A DNA stretch of 23,958 nt from Candidatus Bathyarchaeota archaeon (GCA_030671165.1 DAOVAG010000001.1:1-23958), one strand, 5' to 3'. Positions 7,485 to 15,126 are shown, counted from the stretch's first letter. Made by a program: numbers and translations. Notes: generated from the letters alone by a model not told the origin.

Positions 7485-8243
7485 TTATTTTTTTAAATGA
7501 GAGCATATAGGACATTCAGGATTTTTTTCTACAGGAATAATTGTAAAACTCATGCTTTCAAGATCGAAAAGTAACATTTTTTTTGTCAATGTCTCTCCAA
7601 AGCCTACTATGAGCTTAATGGTCTCCATAACTTGAAGCAAAGCAAATATTGCGGGGGTTACACCTAGAACAGGAAAATTGGAAACTTCTTTTGGTGTTTC
7701 AGGTAATAGACAAAGGAGACATGGAGTTTTCCCAGGGATTATTGTCATAATTTGGCCATATAAACCAGATACGCCGGCGTGAATAATTGGTATTTCCCTC
7801 TTCACACATTCCGCATTTATGATAAATCGTGTCTTCCAATTGTCTAGTGCATCCACGATAATGTCCGTATCTTGTAAAAGTTCACCTATGTTTTCTTCCG
7901 TAATTTCTATTACAAGAGAATGGACTTCAATTTCCGGGTTTAAGGCTCTCAACTTTTCAGCTACAACCTCTGCTTTAGAACAACCAATATCACGCTGCCA
8001 ACCCAAGACCTGCCGGTTAAGGTTACTTAGTTCAAATTTGTCTTTATCAATAATAGTGAGCTTACCTACACCCGCGGCTGCAAGGTAGAGTGATGCTGGA
8101 CAACCCAACCCACCCGCACCTGCGACTATAACTTTAGCCGATTTCAATCTTTTTTGGCCATCTTTTCCAAAATCAGGAAGCATAATTTGTCGATTATATC
8201 GATCTAACTCATTTTTTGAGAGAAGATTATGTGTTCTTTTCAT
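7485..8243 (-). CDS. E1-like adenylyltransferase, MoeB/ThiF/HesA family
   Basis: A 252-residue Rossmann-fold enzyme that adenylates the C-terminal glycine of a ubiquitin-like sulfur carrier such as MoaD, ThiS or SAMP. Visible parts are RYNRQIMLPDFG (15-26), the nucleotide loop GAGGLG (42-47), NLNRQ (74-78, with the conserved Arg), the metal-binding Asp region DALDNWKTR, and a zinc site of two pairs: Cys175/Cys178 (PCLLC) and Cys244/Cys247 (CPIC). The lone cysteine expected between these pairs in ThiF and most MoeB-like proteins (usually in CxEAGV) is missing, as no Cys occurs from 179 to 243. That suggests simple adenylation without an enzyme-carrier thioester or acyl-persulfide. ATG 8243 is preceded by GGTGA. 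Client carriers are probably the diglycine proteins encoded next to it. Confidence 0.9.
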   Translation of the reverse strand: MKRTHNLLSKNELDRYNRQIMLPDFGKDGQKRLKSAKVIVAGAGGLGCPASLYLAAAGVGKLTIIDKDKFELSNLNRQVLGWQRDIGCSKAEVVAEKLRALNPEIEVHSLVIEITEENIGELLQDTDIIVDALDNWKTRFIINAECVKREIPIIHAGVSGLYGQIMTIIPGKTPCLLCLLPETPKEVSNFPVLGVTPAIFALLQVMETIKLIVGFGETLTKKMLLFDLESMSFTIIPVEKNPECPICSHLKK

Positions 8244-8279
8244 TGGATGTTCACCAGTAGTAAAATTACATTATTTCTA

Positions 8280-8290
8280 GTTATAAAAAT
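8280..8290 (-). promoter_or_regulatory. TATA box for the E1-like gene
   Basis: The minus strand reads ATTTTTATAAC 37-47 nt before the ATG at 8243. Transcription would begin near 8258, leaving a short leader with the GGTGA ribosome site. This suggests the E1-like gene has its own promoter and is not simply read through from the MoaD gene upstream. Confidence 0.4.
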
Positions 8291-8315
8291 CTTAAAGGAT
8301 TGTTTAGAACAAGAA

Positions 8316-8615
8316 TTATGGCTCAATTGTCGAACCACCACTTACAGGAGGAATAATGGCAATTTCATCGTGTTCTTTTAACAGTGTCTTGAAACCATGT
8401 AGAGTAGTTATGTTTGCCCAGTTGACAAGAAATTGGAGATAGGGTTTTATCTGTCCGTTCTGATTATACACATAACTTTTGAATTGGGGGCCATATTTGT
8501 TTGATATGAGAGAGAGCAATTCCTCAACTGTAGTGGTATGTGGAACCTCTATCTCTTCTTTGTTTTTCTGAGCTATTTCTTTAAGTATTGTGAAGAATCG
8601 CATTGTAACTTTCAT
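8316..8615 (-). CDS. MoaD-like sulfur carrier with residues beyond the Gly-Gly
   Basis: A beta-grasp sulfur carrier of 99 residues from ATG 8615, which has a purine-rich GGGAAGAGAG just before it; a TTG at 8630 would add five residues. Features of MoaD are KVTMRFFTILKEIA at the start, TVEELLSLISNKYG in the helix region, and EHDEIAIIPPVSGG at the end. Normal MoaD ends exactly at Gly-Gly, because E1 adenylates the last glycine carboxyl. Here the reading frame continues with STIEP before TAA. Either a protease exposes the diglycine, or the protein is not a sulfur donor, or it works another way. It is encoded 72 nt upstream of the E1-like gene on the same strand. As MoaD it would be the small subunit of molybdopterin synthase with MoaE (3197). 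Confidence 0.85.
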   Translation of the reverse strand: MKVTMRFFTILKEIAQKNKEEIEVPHTTTVEELLSLISNKYGPQFKSYVYNQNGQIKPYLQFLVNWANITTLHGFKTLLKEHDEIAIIPPVSGGSTIEP

Positions 8616-8660
8616 TTTCTCTCTTCCCAAGATTATTATTTAACATTCAATAAAAAATGC

Positions 8661-8669
8661 AATATAAGG
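8661..8669 (-). promoter_or_regulatory. TATA box for the first MoaD-like gene
   Basis: The minus strand has CCTTATATT about 50 nt before ATG 8615. A start near 8640 would leave a leader of about 25 nt. It lies in the 127-nt gap between the two MoaD-like genes. Confidence 0.35.
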
Positions 8670-8742
8670 CTTTAAAGTATAATGCTATAGCAAGTACTTA
8701 TTCAAACTTTGAAGTGAATCCTATTGTTCGTTAATCGGAAGA

Positions 8743-9033
8743 CTATCCCCCGCCGCTGAATAATGGCATGAAAGCTATTTCATCTGCATTATTCAACTTT
8801 GTTTTTAAAGCTTTTAATTGAGTGTACGGTACATCATTAATACTTAAAAGAACATCGTCCTTAATACCGGTATCTGAAGGATTGAAGATATAAATCTTGA
8901 AGGTTTCTCCATATCTTTCTATTAACAATAAGAGTAAATCATATAAATTAGCGTTCTTTGATAGTTGAATTTTTTCAGAACGTTTATGAAACTTCGTCCT
9001 AAAGTGACCATAATAATTAATTCGAATCCACAT
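8743..9033 (-). CDS. MoaD/SAMP-like ubiquitin-fold protein ending in Gly-Gly-Gly
   Basis: A 96-residue beta-grasp protein: first strand IRINYYGHFRTKF, helix NLYDLLLLLIERYGETF, late strand NADEIAFMPLFSGGG and stop. The end is a free triglycine, suitable for adenylation by the E1-like enzyme at 7485. It resembles MoaD in layout but differs clearly from the other MoaD-like protein at 8316, so the two probably have separate partners: molybdopterin synthase, tungstopterin, tRNA thiolation, or protein modification of the SAMP kind. Which one serves MoaE cannot be decided here. ATG 9033 follows a TATA-like CATATTTAAAC (about 9059-9069), implying a very short leader. Confidence 0.82.
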   Translation of the reverse strand: MWIRINYYGHFRTKFHKRSEKIQLSKNANLYDLLLLLIERYGETFKIYIFNPSDTGIKDDVLLSINDVPYTQLKALKTKLNNADEIAFMPLFSGGG

Positions 9034-9297
9034 CTAGTGGTTACTCCGATATTTAGAGTTTAAATATGTTTCTCTTACCTAAACCATTATAAGAAAAAAA
9101 TGAACATGCCATAACAACACAATGATTCCGATTGAAGGAATATAAATATGTTATATGATCTTAGGTATAAATTATAAAAAACCTGAGAACGTTGTTTGAT
9201 TTTCTAAATTAGATAATGGTAGAAAAATTATAATATGTTAAACTAACAACATATCTTAGAGATTGTTTGCTGGTTTCTATCTTGGGAGGTAAGCGTC
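9034..9297. other. Gap without a gene; contains the likely nifU terminator
   Basis: This 264-nt AT-rich stretch has stops in all frames and no tRNA-like cloverleaf or conserved T-arm. It holds the promoter region of the triglycine protein on its left side and, on the right, the hairpin at 9233-9254 that may end transcription of the Nfu gene. Nothing else was recognised. Confidence 0.5.
9221..9254 (-). terminator. Hairpin plus T-run downstream of the Nfu gene
   Basis: On the minus strand ATATGTT (9254-9248) pairs with AACATAT (9239-9233) across an 8-nt loop. The following bases include TAATTTTTCT (9230-9221). It sits 44 nt after the Nfu stop and before the next minus-strand gene, a good place for a terminator. 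Confidence 0.4.
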
Positions 9298-9522
9298 TTA
9301 GGCTTCTTCCACTCTTTGGATCCCTGATATTTTACTCTTTAAGTAGCGTTCCACACCATTTTTCAATGTCATCGCAGCCATTGGGCAGCCAGCACAAGAA
9401 CCCTTCAATTTAACCCGAACTACACCATCTATTACATCAATAAGTTCAATATTTCCTCCATCTGCTTGGAGTTGGGGTCGAACTTCATCTAAAATTTTTT
9501 CTACTTCAAGTTTTGTAGCCAT
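9298..9522 (-). CDS. Nfu-type iron-sulfur scaffold/carrier (NifU C-terminal domain)
   Basis: A 74-residue single-domain protein. It carries LDEVRPQLQADGGNIELIDV and LKGSCAGCPMAAMTLKNGVE, with the cluster-binding pair Cys43/Cys46 (CxxC). This is the complete Nfu domain; the IscU-like and ferredoxin-like domains of full NifU are absent, as is common in archaea and in small bacterial Nfu proteins. It should carry a [4Fe-4S] cluster between dimers and pass it to client enzymes; IlvD, LeuCD and molybdenum enzymes would be plausible clients. ATG 9522 follows a good TATA box with a leader of about 12 nt, so it looks monocistronic. Confidence 0.92.
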   Translation of the reverse strand: MATKLEVEKILDEVRPQLQADGGNIELIDVIDGVVRVKLKGSCAGCPMAAMTLKNGVERYLKSKISGIQRVEEA

Positions 9523-9555
9523 ATTATATCATCTTCGATGTTTCGTATTAGAAGT

Positions 9556-9565
9556 TATATATAAA
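9556..9565 (-). promoter_or_regulatory. TATA box for the Nfu gene
   Basis: The minus strand has TTTATATATA 34-43 nt before ATG 9522, at ideal distance for a start near 9535. It is one of the clearest archaeal promoters in the window. Confidence 0.5.
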
Positions 9566-9640
9566 GGTAGATGGTTTAGAAGTTTGATGCTCTTTAAAGG
9601 GATAGAACTAGTTTTTTATTTTTTTGTAAATTTGTGATGA

Positions 9641-11248
9641 CTATTTGAAAATCGCTTTTATTTTATTATTGAGAGATTTTCCGGTTTTTAAAATAGCTTC
9701 CTTTCTGAAGTTGTTTAACTGGTTTTGTTTTTCCTCGAATTGAGTATTTGAATAGAGTCTCTCTGGATGAAGGTAAATATCATCTACCATTCTAACTGCT
9801 TTGGGAACCTTGAATCCAGTAGGTGAGTCTACCCATATTTCTTTGAATCCACCTCTCAGAAGAGAGTCTAAAATGTTCATAGTATGTTCCAGAGTTATCT
9901 CTTTGTAGCGGTTTCCTTCACCTATTCCTCCAGTATTCAATAAGAAATAGTTCAAGTGGGGTAATCCCTTAAGAATTTGGTAAAACAGATTGGCATGTTC
10001 TGCTCTATCTCCTGTTACGAACGGGTCATAGAAGAACTCGCTTCGTATCTCACCTGTTCTAGTTGGATCACCTGCTGAGGATTCCATAGCCTGTCCAATT
10101 ATCATAAGAGCAACAGCTTGTTCACGTGTCAACTTGGATATAGCAGGGATTAAAGATCCTCTCGTGATTAGACATAAATTATCTATTGCATCCACATCAA
10201 TGTAGGTACTAGCGTGCATGAAATCCTGTCGTAAGATGACGGCTCTACCGTTGGATGTTCTTTCAGTTTTGTAGAAATCAAGATCTCCGTTTTCTGTGAC
10301 ATGAACATTCTCCAATAGTGTATCAGGCTTTAATAGACCATAGAAGATTTCGCGTTGACTGCCCGGGTTTACGTCCTCTGTTTTTACGAATATTCCTCCT
10401 GCCTCAAAACCGAAGAAGGAACCATCTTTCATGAGAGTGCCCCCGTCATCTTGAATAAGCCAGGATGTTTCATGCCCTTTTCTTGCTAAAATTTTAGAAG
10501 TAGTGCTTGTTTTTCCATTAGCACTCAAAGCGAGAAAGAGAGATCTTACACGCTGATATTCACCCGTTGATGACTGGAGGTTATCCTCTCTACATCCTGC
10601 ATGTAGAAAGATGCCTCTTTTTTTAATCTTGGCATTCCAGTCTTCCGAAGCAAAAACACCCTTCTTATATTCACCGATGTAGCTACTGTTTCGAATAATT
10701 TTGATGGTTCTTCCATCTTTCAACATGGCCAGTCTTATTGTAATATCTTTTTGAGGTAATGGCTTTATCTTGTTGGTTTCGAATGCTTCATCAGAAAAGT
10801 ATAAAATGTGATAAGTTGGATCTATAAGGTCTCCTTTTACCGATGAAAAGAGGTTTTTTCCACCGTAGGCAACATCAGCAAAATAATCAGGAACAATCAA
10901 CCTGACTGTTGTTTCACTTTTAGAATTACCAACCCTTTGATCTATGGAGATTAAAGTATTTTTAGCTAAAACCTTTTCACATTGTGATAAGAGCTGTTGC
11001 TCTTCTATACCAAATGGGTAATCGATACTGTTTTGTGTAAAGAATGCTGCTCTTGAAGTAGGTTCACTTTCTACTACAAGGTTTCCATATATTGTTTTTC
11101 TTACACCTGGTTGCTTTTCTACAAGCTTTCTCAATTCTTTATTGGAAGGATTATCAAGTAACCTTTTCTCTTCTTCGGCGTTTATCCAAATATTCTTAGC
11201 GATTGTTGCAAAATTTTCTAAATTGATGAAAGAAGCTGGTATTTCCAT
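9641..11248 (-). CDS. Phosphoenolpyruvate carboxykinase, ATP-type, divergent archaeal form
   Basis: A 535-residue protein (545 from an in-frame TTG at 11278). The ATG at 11248 is preferred because GGTGAG lies just before it and the TATA box at 11292-11299 would start transcription near 11270, inside the longer version. The P-loop is LALSANGKTS (239-248) where ATP-PEPCK usually has GLSGTGKTT. It is followed by LIQDDGGTLMKDGSFFGFEA and GGIFVKTEDVNPGSQ, equivalent to the kinase-2 and FEGG regions, and by FLLNTGGIGEG near the C-terminus. It would interconvert oxaloacetate and PEP with ATP in gluconeogenesis. The altered P-loop makes the nucleotide and even the reaction less certain than usual; a PEPCK-fold kinase is the alternative. 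Confidence 0.78.
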   Translation of the reverse strand: MEIPASFINLENFATIAKNIWINAEEEKRLLDNPSNKELRKLVEKQPGVRKTIYGNLVVESEPTSRAAFFTQNSIDYPFGIEEQQLLSQCEKVLAKNTLISIDQRVGNSKSETTVRLIVPDYFADVAYGGKNLFSSVKGDLIDPTYHILYFSDEAFETNKIKPLPQKDITIRLAMLKDGRTIKIIRNSSYIGEYKKGVFASEDWNAKIKKRGIFLHAGCREDNLQSSTGEYQRVRSLFLALSANGKTSTTSKILARKGHETSWLIQDDGGTLMKDGSFFGFEAGGIFVKTEDVNPGSQREIFYGLLKPDTLLENVHVTENGDLDFYKTERTSNGRAVILRQDFMHASTYIDVDAIDNLCLITRGSLIPAISKLTREQAVALMIIGQAMESSAGDPTRTGEIRSEFFYDPFVTGDRAEHANLFYQILKGLPHLNYFLLNTGGIGEGNRYKEITLEHTMNILDSLLRGGFKEIWVDSPTGFKVPKAVRMVDDIYLHPERLYSNTQFEEKQNQLNNFRKEAILKTGKSLNNKIKAIFK

Positions 11249-11291
11249 GGGATTCTCACCTAACGTTTTAAACCTCAAATGTAAGAGTTGA

Positions 11292-11299
11292 TTTTTAAA
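11292..11299 (-). promoter_or_regulatory. TATA box for the PEP carboxykinase gene
   Basis: The minus strand reads TTTAAAAA 44-51 nt before ATG 11248 and only about 14-21 nt before the alternative TTG 11278. This position supports ATG 11248 as the true start, with a leader of about 20 nt. Confidence 0.4.
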
Positions 11300-11501
11300 T
11301 CTTTTGTTAGGAACAGGATTAAAAAGTGATGTTTAAATGATTCATGAATGAATGGGTGGTTTCTTTTGGGAAAGATGCTGATAAATAATTAAAAATCATA
11401 AAAGTAATAGAGAAAGTATGTGAAGAATTAAACCTTACTTGTGTTATCTTGAACAATTATTAAATTAATTATTAAAATATAACGGGCATAAAAAAGTAGT
11501 C

Positions 11502-12032
11502 ATGGAAGAACAGGATTTGAAGTTGTACATTTACTTTATGAAGCAGGATGATCCGAAGAAATGTACTTCTAATAAGTTAAAGCGTTTAAAACTTGTAAAG
11601 CCAATCTTCAATAAAATGCGGGTGCCGAGGAAGGTTATTGTACTAAATCCTTTTGCAAGAGAAGTTTTTTTTTCAGGAGATAGGAAAAACATAGAGCAAA
11701 GTGGACTATTGACAATTGATTGTTCATGGAAAAGGGTTCAAGATGTGTTTTCACAAAGATTTAAGGGAATACAACGGAGATTACCAACCTTACTTGCAGC
11801 GAATCCAGTAAATTATGGTCACATTCATAAACTTAGTTCCGTAGAGGCTCTAGCGGCAGCTTTGTACATTGCTAATTTTAAGGAAAAAGCAAAAGAAATG
11901 TTGAAGCCTTTCAAGTGGGGCTGGGTTTTTCTCGAGTTAAATAGAGAACCTCTTGATGAATACGCAACAGTAAAAAATGTGGCGTATATGAGAGAAGTGG
12001 AAGAAGCTTATTTTCCATCTATAAATCAATAG
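11502..12032 (+). CDS. tsr3: rRNA aminocarboxypropyltransferase Tsr3
   Basis: A 176-residue member of the Tsr3 (DUF367) family found in archaea and eukaryotes. Clear signatures are DDPKKCTSNKLKR, the region LNPFAREVFFSGD, GLLTIDCSWKRV, RRLPTLLAANPVNYG, KLSSVEALAAALYI and FKWGWVFLELNREPLDEY. The enzyme uses S-adenosylmethionine to add an aminocarboxypropyl group to a uridine-derived base in the small-subunit rRNA near the P site (the m1acp3-pseudouridine of 18S rRNA in eukaryotes). ATG 11502 has no clear ribosome site. A TATA-like TTAAAATATAA about 20-30 nt upstream implies a nearly leaderless transcript. It is divergent from the PEPCK gene. Confidence 0.95.
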   Translation: MEEQDLKLYIYFMKQDDPKKCTSNKLKRLKLVKPIFNKMRVPRKVIVLNPFAREVFFSGDRKNIEQSGLLTIDCSWKRVQDVFSQRFKGIQRRLPTLLAANPVNYGHIHKLSSVEALAAALYIANFKEKAKEMLKPFKWGWVFLELNREPLDEYATVKNVAYMREVEEAYFPSINQ

Positions 12033-12155
12033 ATAAATATCATCTAATTCCTATTTGATTAGATCTTATAAAAACCGTTAATATATAAAATTAAAAAAAT
12101 AATTCTATATTTTCAACGAACAAAACAAGTAACAAGTTTAAAGAGAGAAGTAATC

Positions 12156-12629
12156 TTGAAATTTCCGAATAGAATTTACACAATTGAAGAATTCATGAGA
12201 GCAAGGAAAAGCATAGAGGAGGGGCATATACACGACTTAAGAGTTATTGGACAATCTATTTTTAAGAATAAGGTTGAGAAAGTATTATCCCTTATAAAGA
12301 GGGCTGAATATTACGGCTTCCTCCAGACATACATCCGAAAGATCTGTGAAATTGAAGGAATAAGTCAGCTTAGAGAAACAGAAGCAACAATTTGGTTGAA
12401 TAAACATGTTATAAACAATCCAATAGAAAGTGCACGGTTTATTATTCAAAAATCTTATCAGATGAAGGCTTACTTAGATGGGGAAAAGTATTACCTAAAA
12501 GGAGAACTTCCCGCAATTAATGCAAGTATTAACTTTCTTCAAAAACTTGAAGAAAAACTGGTTAATAAAAAGATGAAAAAAAAATGTAAATATTCAATAA
12601 AACAATGGACTGAAAATACAATCCTATAG
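12156..12629 (+). CDS. Unknown helical protein downstream of tsr3
   Basis: A 157-residue, lysine-rich protein that I do not recognise. It looks almost entirely helical (IEEFMRARKSIEEGHIHDLR, FKNKVEKVLSLIKRAEYYG, IESARFIIQKSYQMKAYL, INASINFLQKLEEKLVNKKM) and has no signal peptide or membrane segment. The C-terminus is strongly basic. The start is TTG 12156 after AGAGAGAAG. A TATA-like ATATATAAA near 12080 suggests its own promoter, separate from tsr3 (123-nt gap). Its stop is one base from the stop of the convergent hsp20 gene. No function is proposed. Confidence 0.7.
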   Translation: MKFPNRIYTIEEFMRARKSIEEGHIHDLRVIGQSIFKNKVEKVLSLIKRAEYYGFLQTYIRKICEIEGISQLRETEATIWLNKHVINNPIESARFIIQKSYQMKAYLDGEKYYLKGELPAINASINFLQKLEEKLVNKKMKKKCKYSIKQWTENTIL

Positions 12630-12630
12630 A

Positions 12631-13242
12631 TTATTCTAATCTTATTTTCTCGGCTGCTGGTCTCTTTCTCTTAACCTTGGTTAATGTTACTTGCAAAACA
12701 CCATTCTTATAGTTCGCTTTACTAGCCTTCGGATCGACTGAGGTTAGTAAATCTATCTCCTTGTAATATTTCCTCATTGCAGTATCCACGGAAATGATTA
12801 AACGTTGCTCTGTACAGGTTAGATCAATATCTTCTTTTTCGACACCTGGGACCTCAGCTATAATCCGAATAGTACCATCGTCCTCAAGGACGTCGATGAG
12901 TGGTTCTCTCTCCGCCCTGTATTGTAAAGAAGGTTTATGATAACCCGCTGGTGTAAGTTTTGTTGAAGGTTTTACGTTGCCGAATTTCCTTATAATCGGT
13001 TTACCATCGGGTCCTATGGTAATTGAATAGCCATAAACGAATGGTTTCATCTCCCAGATTGTTCCTCCGTTTGGGAGCTTCCTTTCTCTAATAAGATCGT
13101 TTGACATGTTTTTTGTCATTTCTTTGAATATTTCATTAAAAATCTTATCCATATCTTCGAAGCCTCTGAAGCCGATAAATGGCGTTCGCCACTGACTTCT
13201 CATTCGTCTTAACCAACGCTCAAAATCTTTGTCTCGGGTCAT
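12631..13242 (-). CDS. Small heat-shock protein, Hsp20/alpha-crystallin family
   Basis: A 203-residue chaperone with a long N-terminal arm. The arm includes FVYGYSITIGPDGKPIIRKF, a pattern seen in a distinct archaeal Hsp20 group. The alpha-crystallin domain follows (about 110-195): EPLIDVLEDDGTIRIIAEVP, GVEKEDIDLTCTEQRLIISV, and the closing ANYKNGVLQVTLTK with the GVL motif. The C-terminus is basic (KVKRKRP) and lacks an evident I-x-I tail motif. It should bind unfolding proteins as oligomers in the cytoplasm. ATG 13242 has a strong ribosome site, AAAGGAG, 8 nt upstream. The gene converges with the unknown 157-residue protein, leaving a single base between stops. Confidence 0.92.
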   Translation of the reverse strand: MTRDKDFERWLRRMRSQWRTPFIGFRGFEDMDKIFNEIFKEMTKNMSNDLIRERKLPNGGTIWEMKPFVYGYSITIGPDGKPIIRKFGNVKPSTKLTPAGYHKPSLQYRAEREPLIDVLEDDGTIRIIAEVPGVEKEDIDLTCTEQRLIISVDTAMRKYYKEIDLLTSVDPKASKANYKNGVLQVTLTKVKRKRPAAEKIRLE

Positions 13243-13332
13243 TTCTGGTTCTCCTTTCTTAAATTAAAGGATTTTCCTACGGATTTGCATGGGCGGTGTC
13301 TCTAAAAAAAGTTTCCCTATACTCTGTAAAGT

Positions 13333-14877
13333 TTAGTAATCATATAGCGTGGAGTATTTAGCCTCTAAGTAATTGAGATAGGGTTGGATATTAATTCCTT
13401 CACCAGTAATCTTCTTTAAGAGATCTTGAGGGTCATAGCAGTTACCGTATTGATGAATGTGATCAATGAGCCATTGTTTTATACATTGAAAGTTACCTTC
13501 GGAAATTTGAACTCTCCATAAGGGAATTTCTTTCTCCATTATCGAAAGAATCTGCCCACCATAAATATTACCAAGTGCATAAGTTGGGAAGTAACCATAG
13601 ATCCCACTAGCCCAATGGGTATCTTGCATAACACCTTCAGAATTATTCTCAATCTTTACTCCAAGATACTCTTCATATTTCTGGTTCCAAAGCTCTGGAA
13701 GCTCGTCAACGTCAATTCTCCCTGCGATTAAATCTTGCTCAATCTCAAATCGAATGATTATATGAAGACAATAGGTGACTTCGTCTGCTTCGACTCGAAT
13801 CTTAGATGGTTGAACCATATTTATTGCATGCACAAAATTATTCAATTTAACTTGGGAGAAGTTATTTTTCGTCATTTTTCTCAGTGTAGGATAAAAGTAA
13901 GTCCAGAAATCGGTTGATCGACCTATAATATTCTCTATTAAGCGGGATTGGGATTCGTGAAATCCCAGAGAACAAGATGCTCCAATGGGATGATATATCC
14001 ATTCCGGGGGAAGATTTTGTTCGTAGAGAGCATGTCCTGTCTCATGGAGTGTTGAAAAGAGTGCTGAGGTAAAATTATTCTCATAATAGTGTGTGGTGAT
14101 ACGTACGTCATCGTAATATCCTGTTGTGAAGGGGTGTTCAGTCTCATCAATTCTACCTCCTGCTTTCTCAGAAGTCACATCGTATCCGAAAAACTTCGCT
14201 AGTAAGATGGAAATTCTTTGTTGAATCCCGATTGGAATCTTGCATTTGAGAAAAGACTTATCTGGTTGTTTTGAAGAGGATAGGCATTTGTTAAGAATTG
14301 GAATTAGTCCTTGTTTGAGATTATTGAAAACGTTTGAGATTGTCGCGGAGGTTACTCCTGGTTCAAAAATATCTATGAGGGCATCATACGGGTTATGAAC
14401 TCCTTTGACATCCATCAGAAAGTTTGCAGCGTTCTTTTTCAGTTCAACGAGTTTCTCAAGTTCAGGTTTGAAAAGAGAGAAATTTTTTAACGTTTTCGCT
14501 TTTTTCCATACAGCAATAGTGATCGCTCGTTGTCTCTCAGTTTCTATAACGAGGTTCGCAGGTAGCTTCGTCTGTTCATTGTAGTTTTTTCTTATCAGAT
14601 AAATATTTCTTCTTTGAAGAGCGTTAAAAGTTCTAAAATCTGGATGACCTTCGATTTTATCCAGTAAGTTACTAATTTTAGGGTTAGTGGTCATCTTGTG
14701 CTCAATTCCACTTAATAAAGCCAATTGTTTACTTCTTAGGTTAATTCCTTTAGGTGGCATTTTCGTTTCCATATCCCAATTTATAATGCTTATTGCAGAT
14801 TGAAGAATTGGAATTTCTTTAATTGTTTTCATTAGTTTATCATACGTTAGCTCTAGGGTTCTTGTTTTTTCTACCAT
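13333..14877 (-). CDS. Carboxypeptidase Taq-type metallopeptidase (family M32)
   Basis: A 514-residue cytoplasmic zinc carboxypeptidase of normal length. The zinc motif HETGH is at 278-282 (from the chosen start), followed by the third-ligand region HESQSRLIENIIGRS typical of M32, and by the late motifs VEADEVTYCLHI, HWASGIYGYFPTYALGNIYG. It removes C-terminal residues from peptides with broad specificity and probably serves peptide recycling. ATG 14877 is preceded by AAGGGAA; an in-frame TTG at 14895 would add six residues. The gene stands alone; its neighbour ilvE is on the same strand but separated by about 250 nt. Confidence 0.95.
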   Translation of the reverse strand: MVEKTRTLELTYDKLMKTIKEIPILQSAISIINWDMETKMPPKGINLRSKQLALLSGIEHKMTTNPKISNLLDKIEGHPDFRTFNALQRRNIYLIRKNYNEQTKLPANLVIETERQRAITIAVWKKAKTLKNFSLFKPELEKLVELKKNAANFLMDVKGVHNPYDALIDIFEPGVTSATISNVFNNLKQGLIPILNKCLSSSKQPDKSFLKCKIPIGIQQRISILLAKFFGYDVTSEKAGGRIDETEHPFTTGYYDDVRITTHYYENNFTSALFSTLHETGHALYEQNLPPEWIYHPIGASCSLGFHESQSRLIENIIGRSTDFWTYFYPTLRKMTKNNFSQVKLNNFVHAINMVQPSKIRVEADEVTYCLHIIIRFEIEQDLIAGRIDVDELPELWNQKYEEYLGVKIENNSEGVMQDTHWASGIYGYFPTYALGNIYGGQILSIMEKEIPLWRVQISEGNFQCIKQWLIDHIHQYGNCYDPQDLLKKITGEGINIQPYLNYLEAKYSTLYDY

Positions 14878-15126
14878 GTAAATTCCCTTAATCAAATAAA
14901 TTAAATAAATAATATTAGATTTATTGATTCCAATATTTATTTCTTGGAGGAATAATAAGATAGTGCGTGTTGTATCTAAAGCAGTCGATGAGAAGGAGAT
15001 ACTTTATTGTTCTTGATTATTTTCACTTACGTCACTTGGAATAGTTTAAAGATAGATGAAAAAAGTGATTTAACAAAATACTCAAAAGATCTAGAGAATA
15101 AAGAAAAAAGGGATCTTGTTATATGT
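14878..15126. other. Gap with a possible plus-strand gene remnant
   Basis: The M32 promoter lies at the left edge. On the plus strand a strong ribosome site GGAGG (14946-14950) is followed by GTG 14963 and the peptide MRVVSKAVDEKEILYCS, which then stops. Another frame continues (SLKIDEKSDLTKYSKDLENK, KEKRDLVICLAVDG) into the antisense of ilvE. It may be the start of a broken gene, but I recognise no family and the reading could be chance. Confidence 0.25.

Noticed and set aside
9034..9297. Possible tRNA or small RNA gene
   Set aside because: No T-arm or anticodon-arm pattern and low GC content; only the hairpin at 9233-9254 was found.
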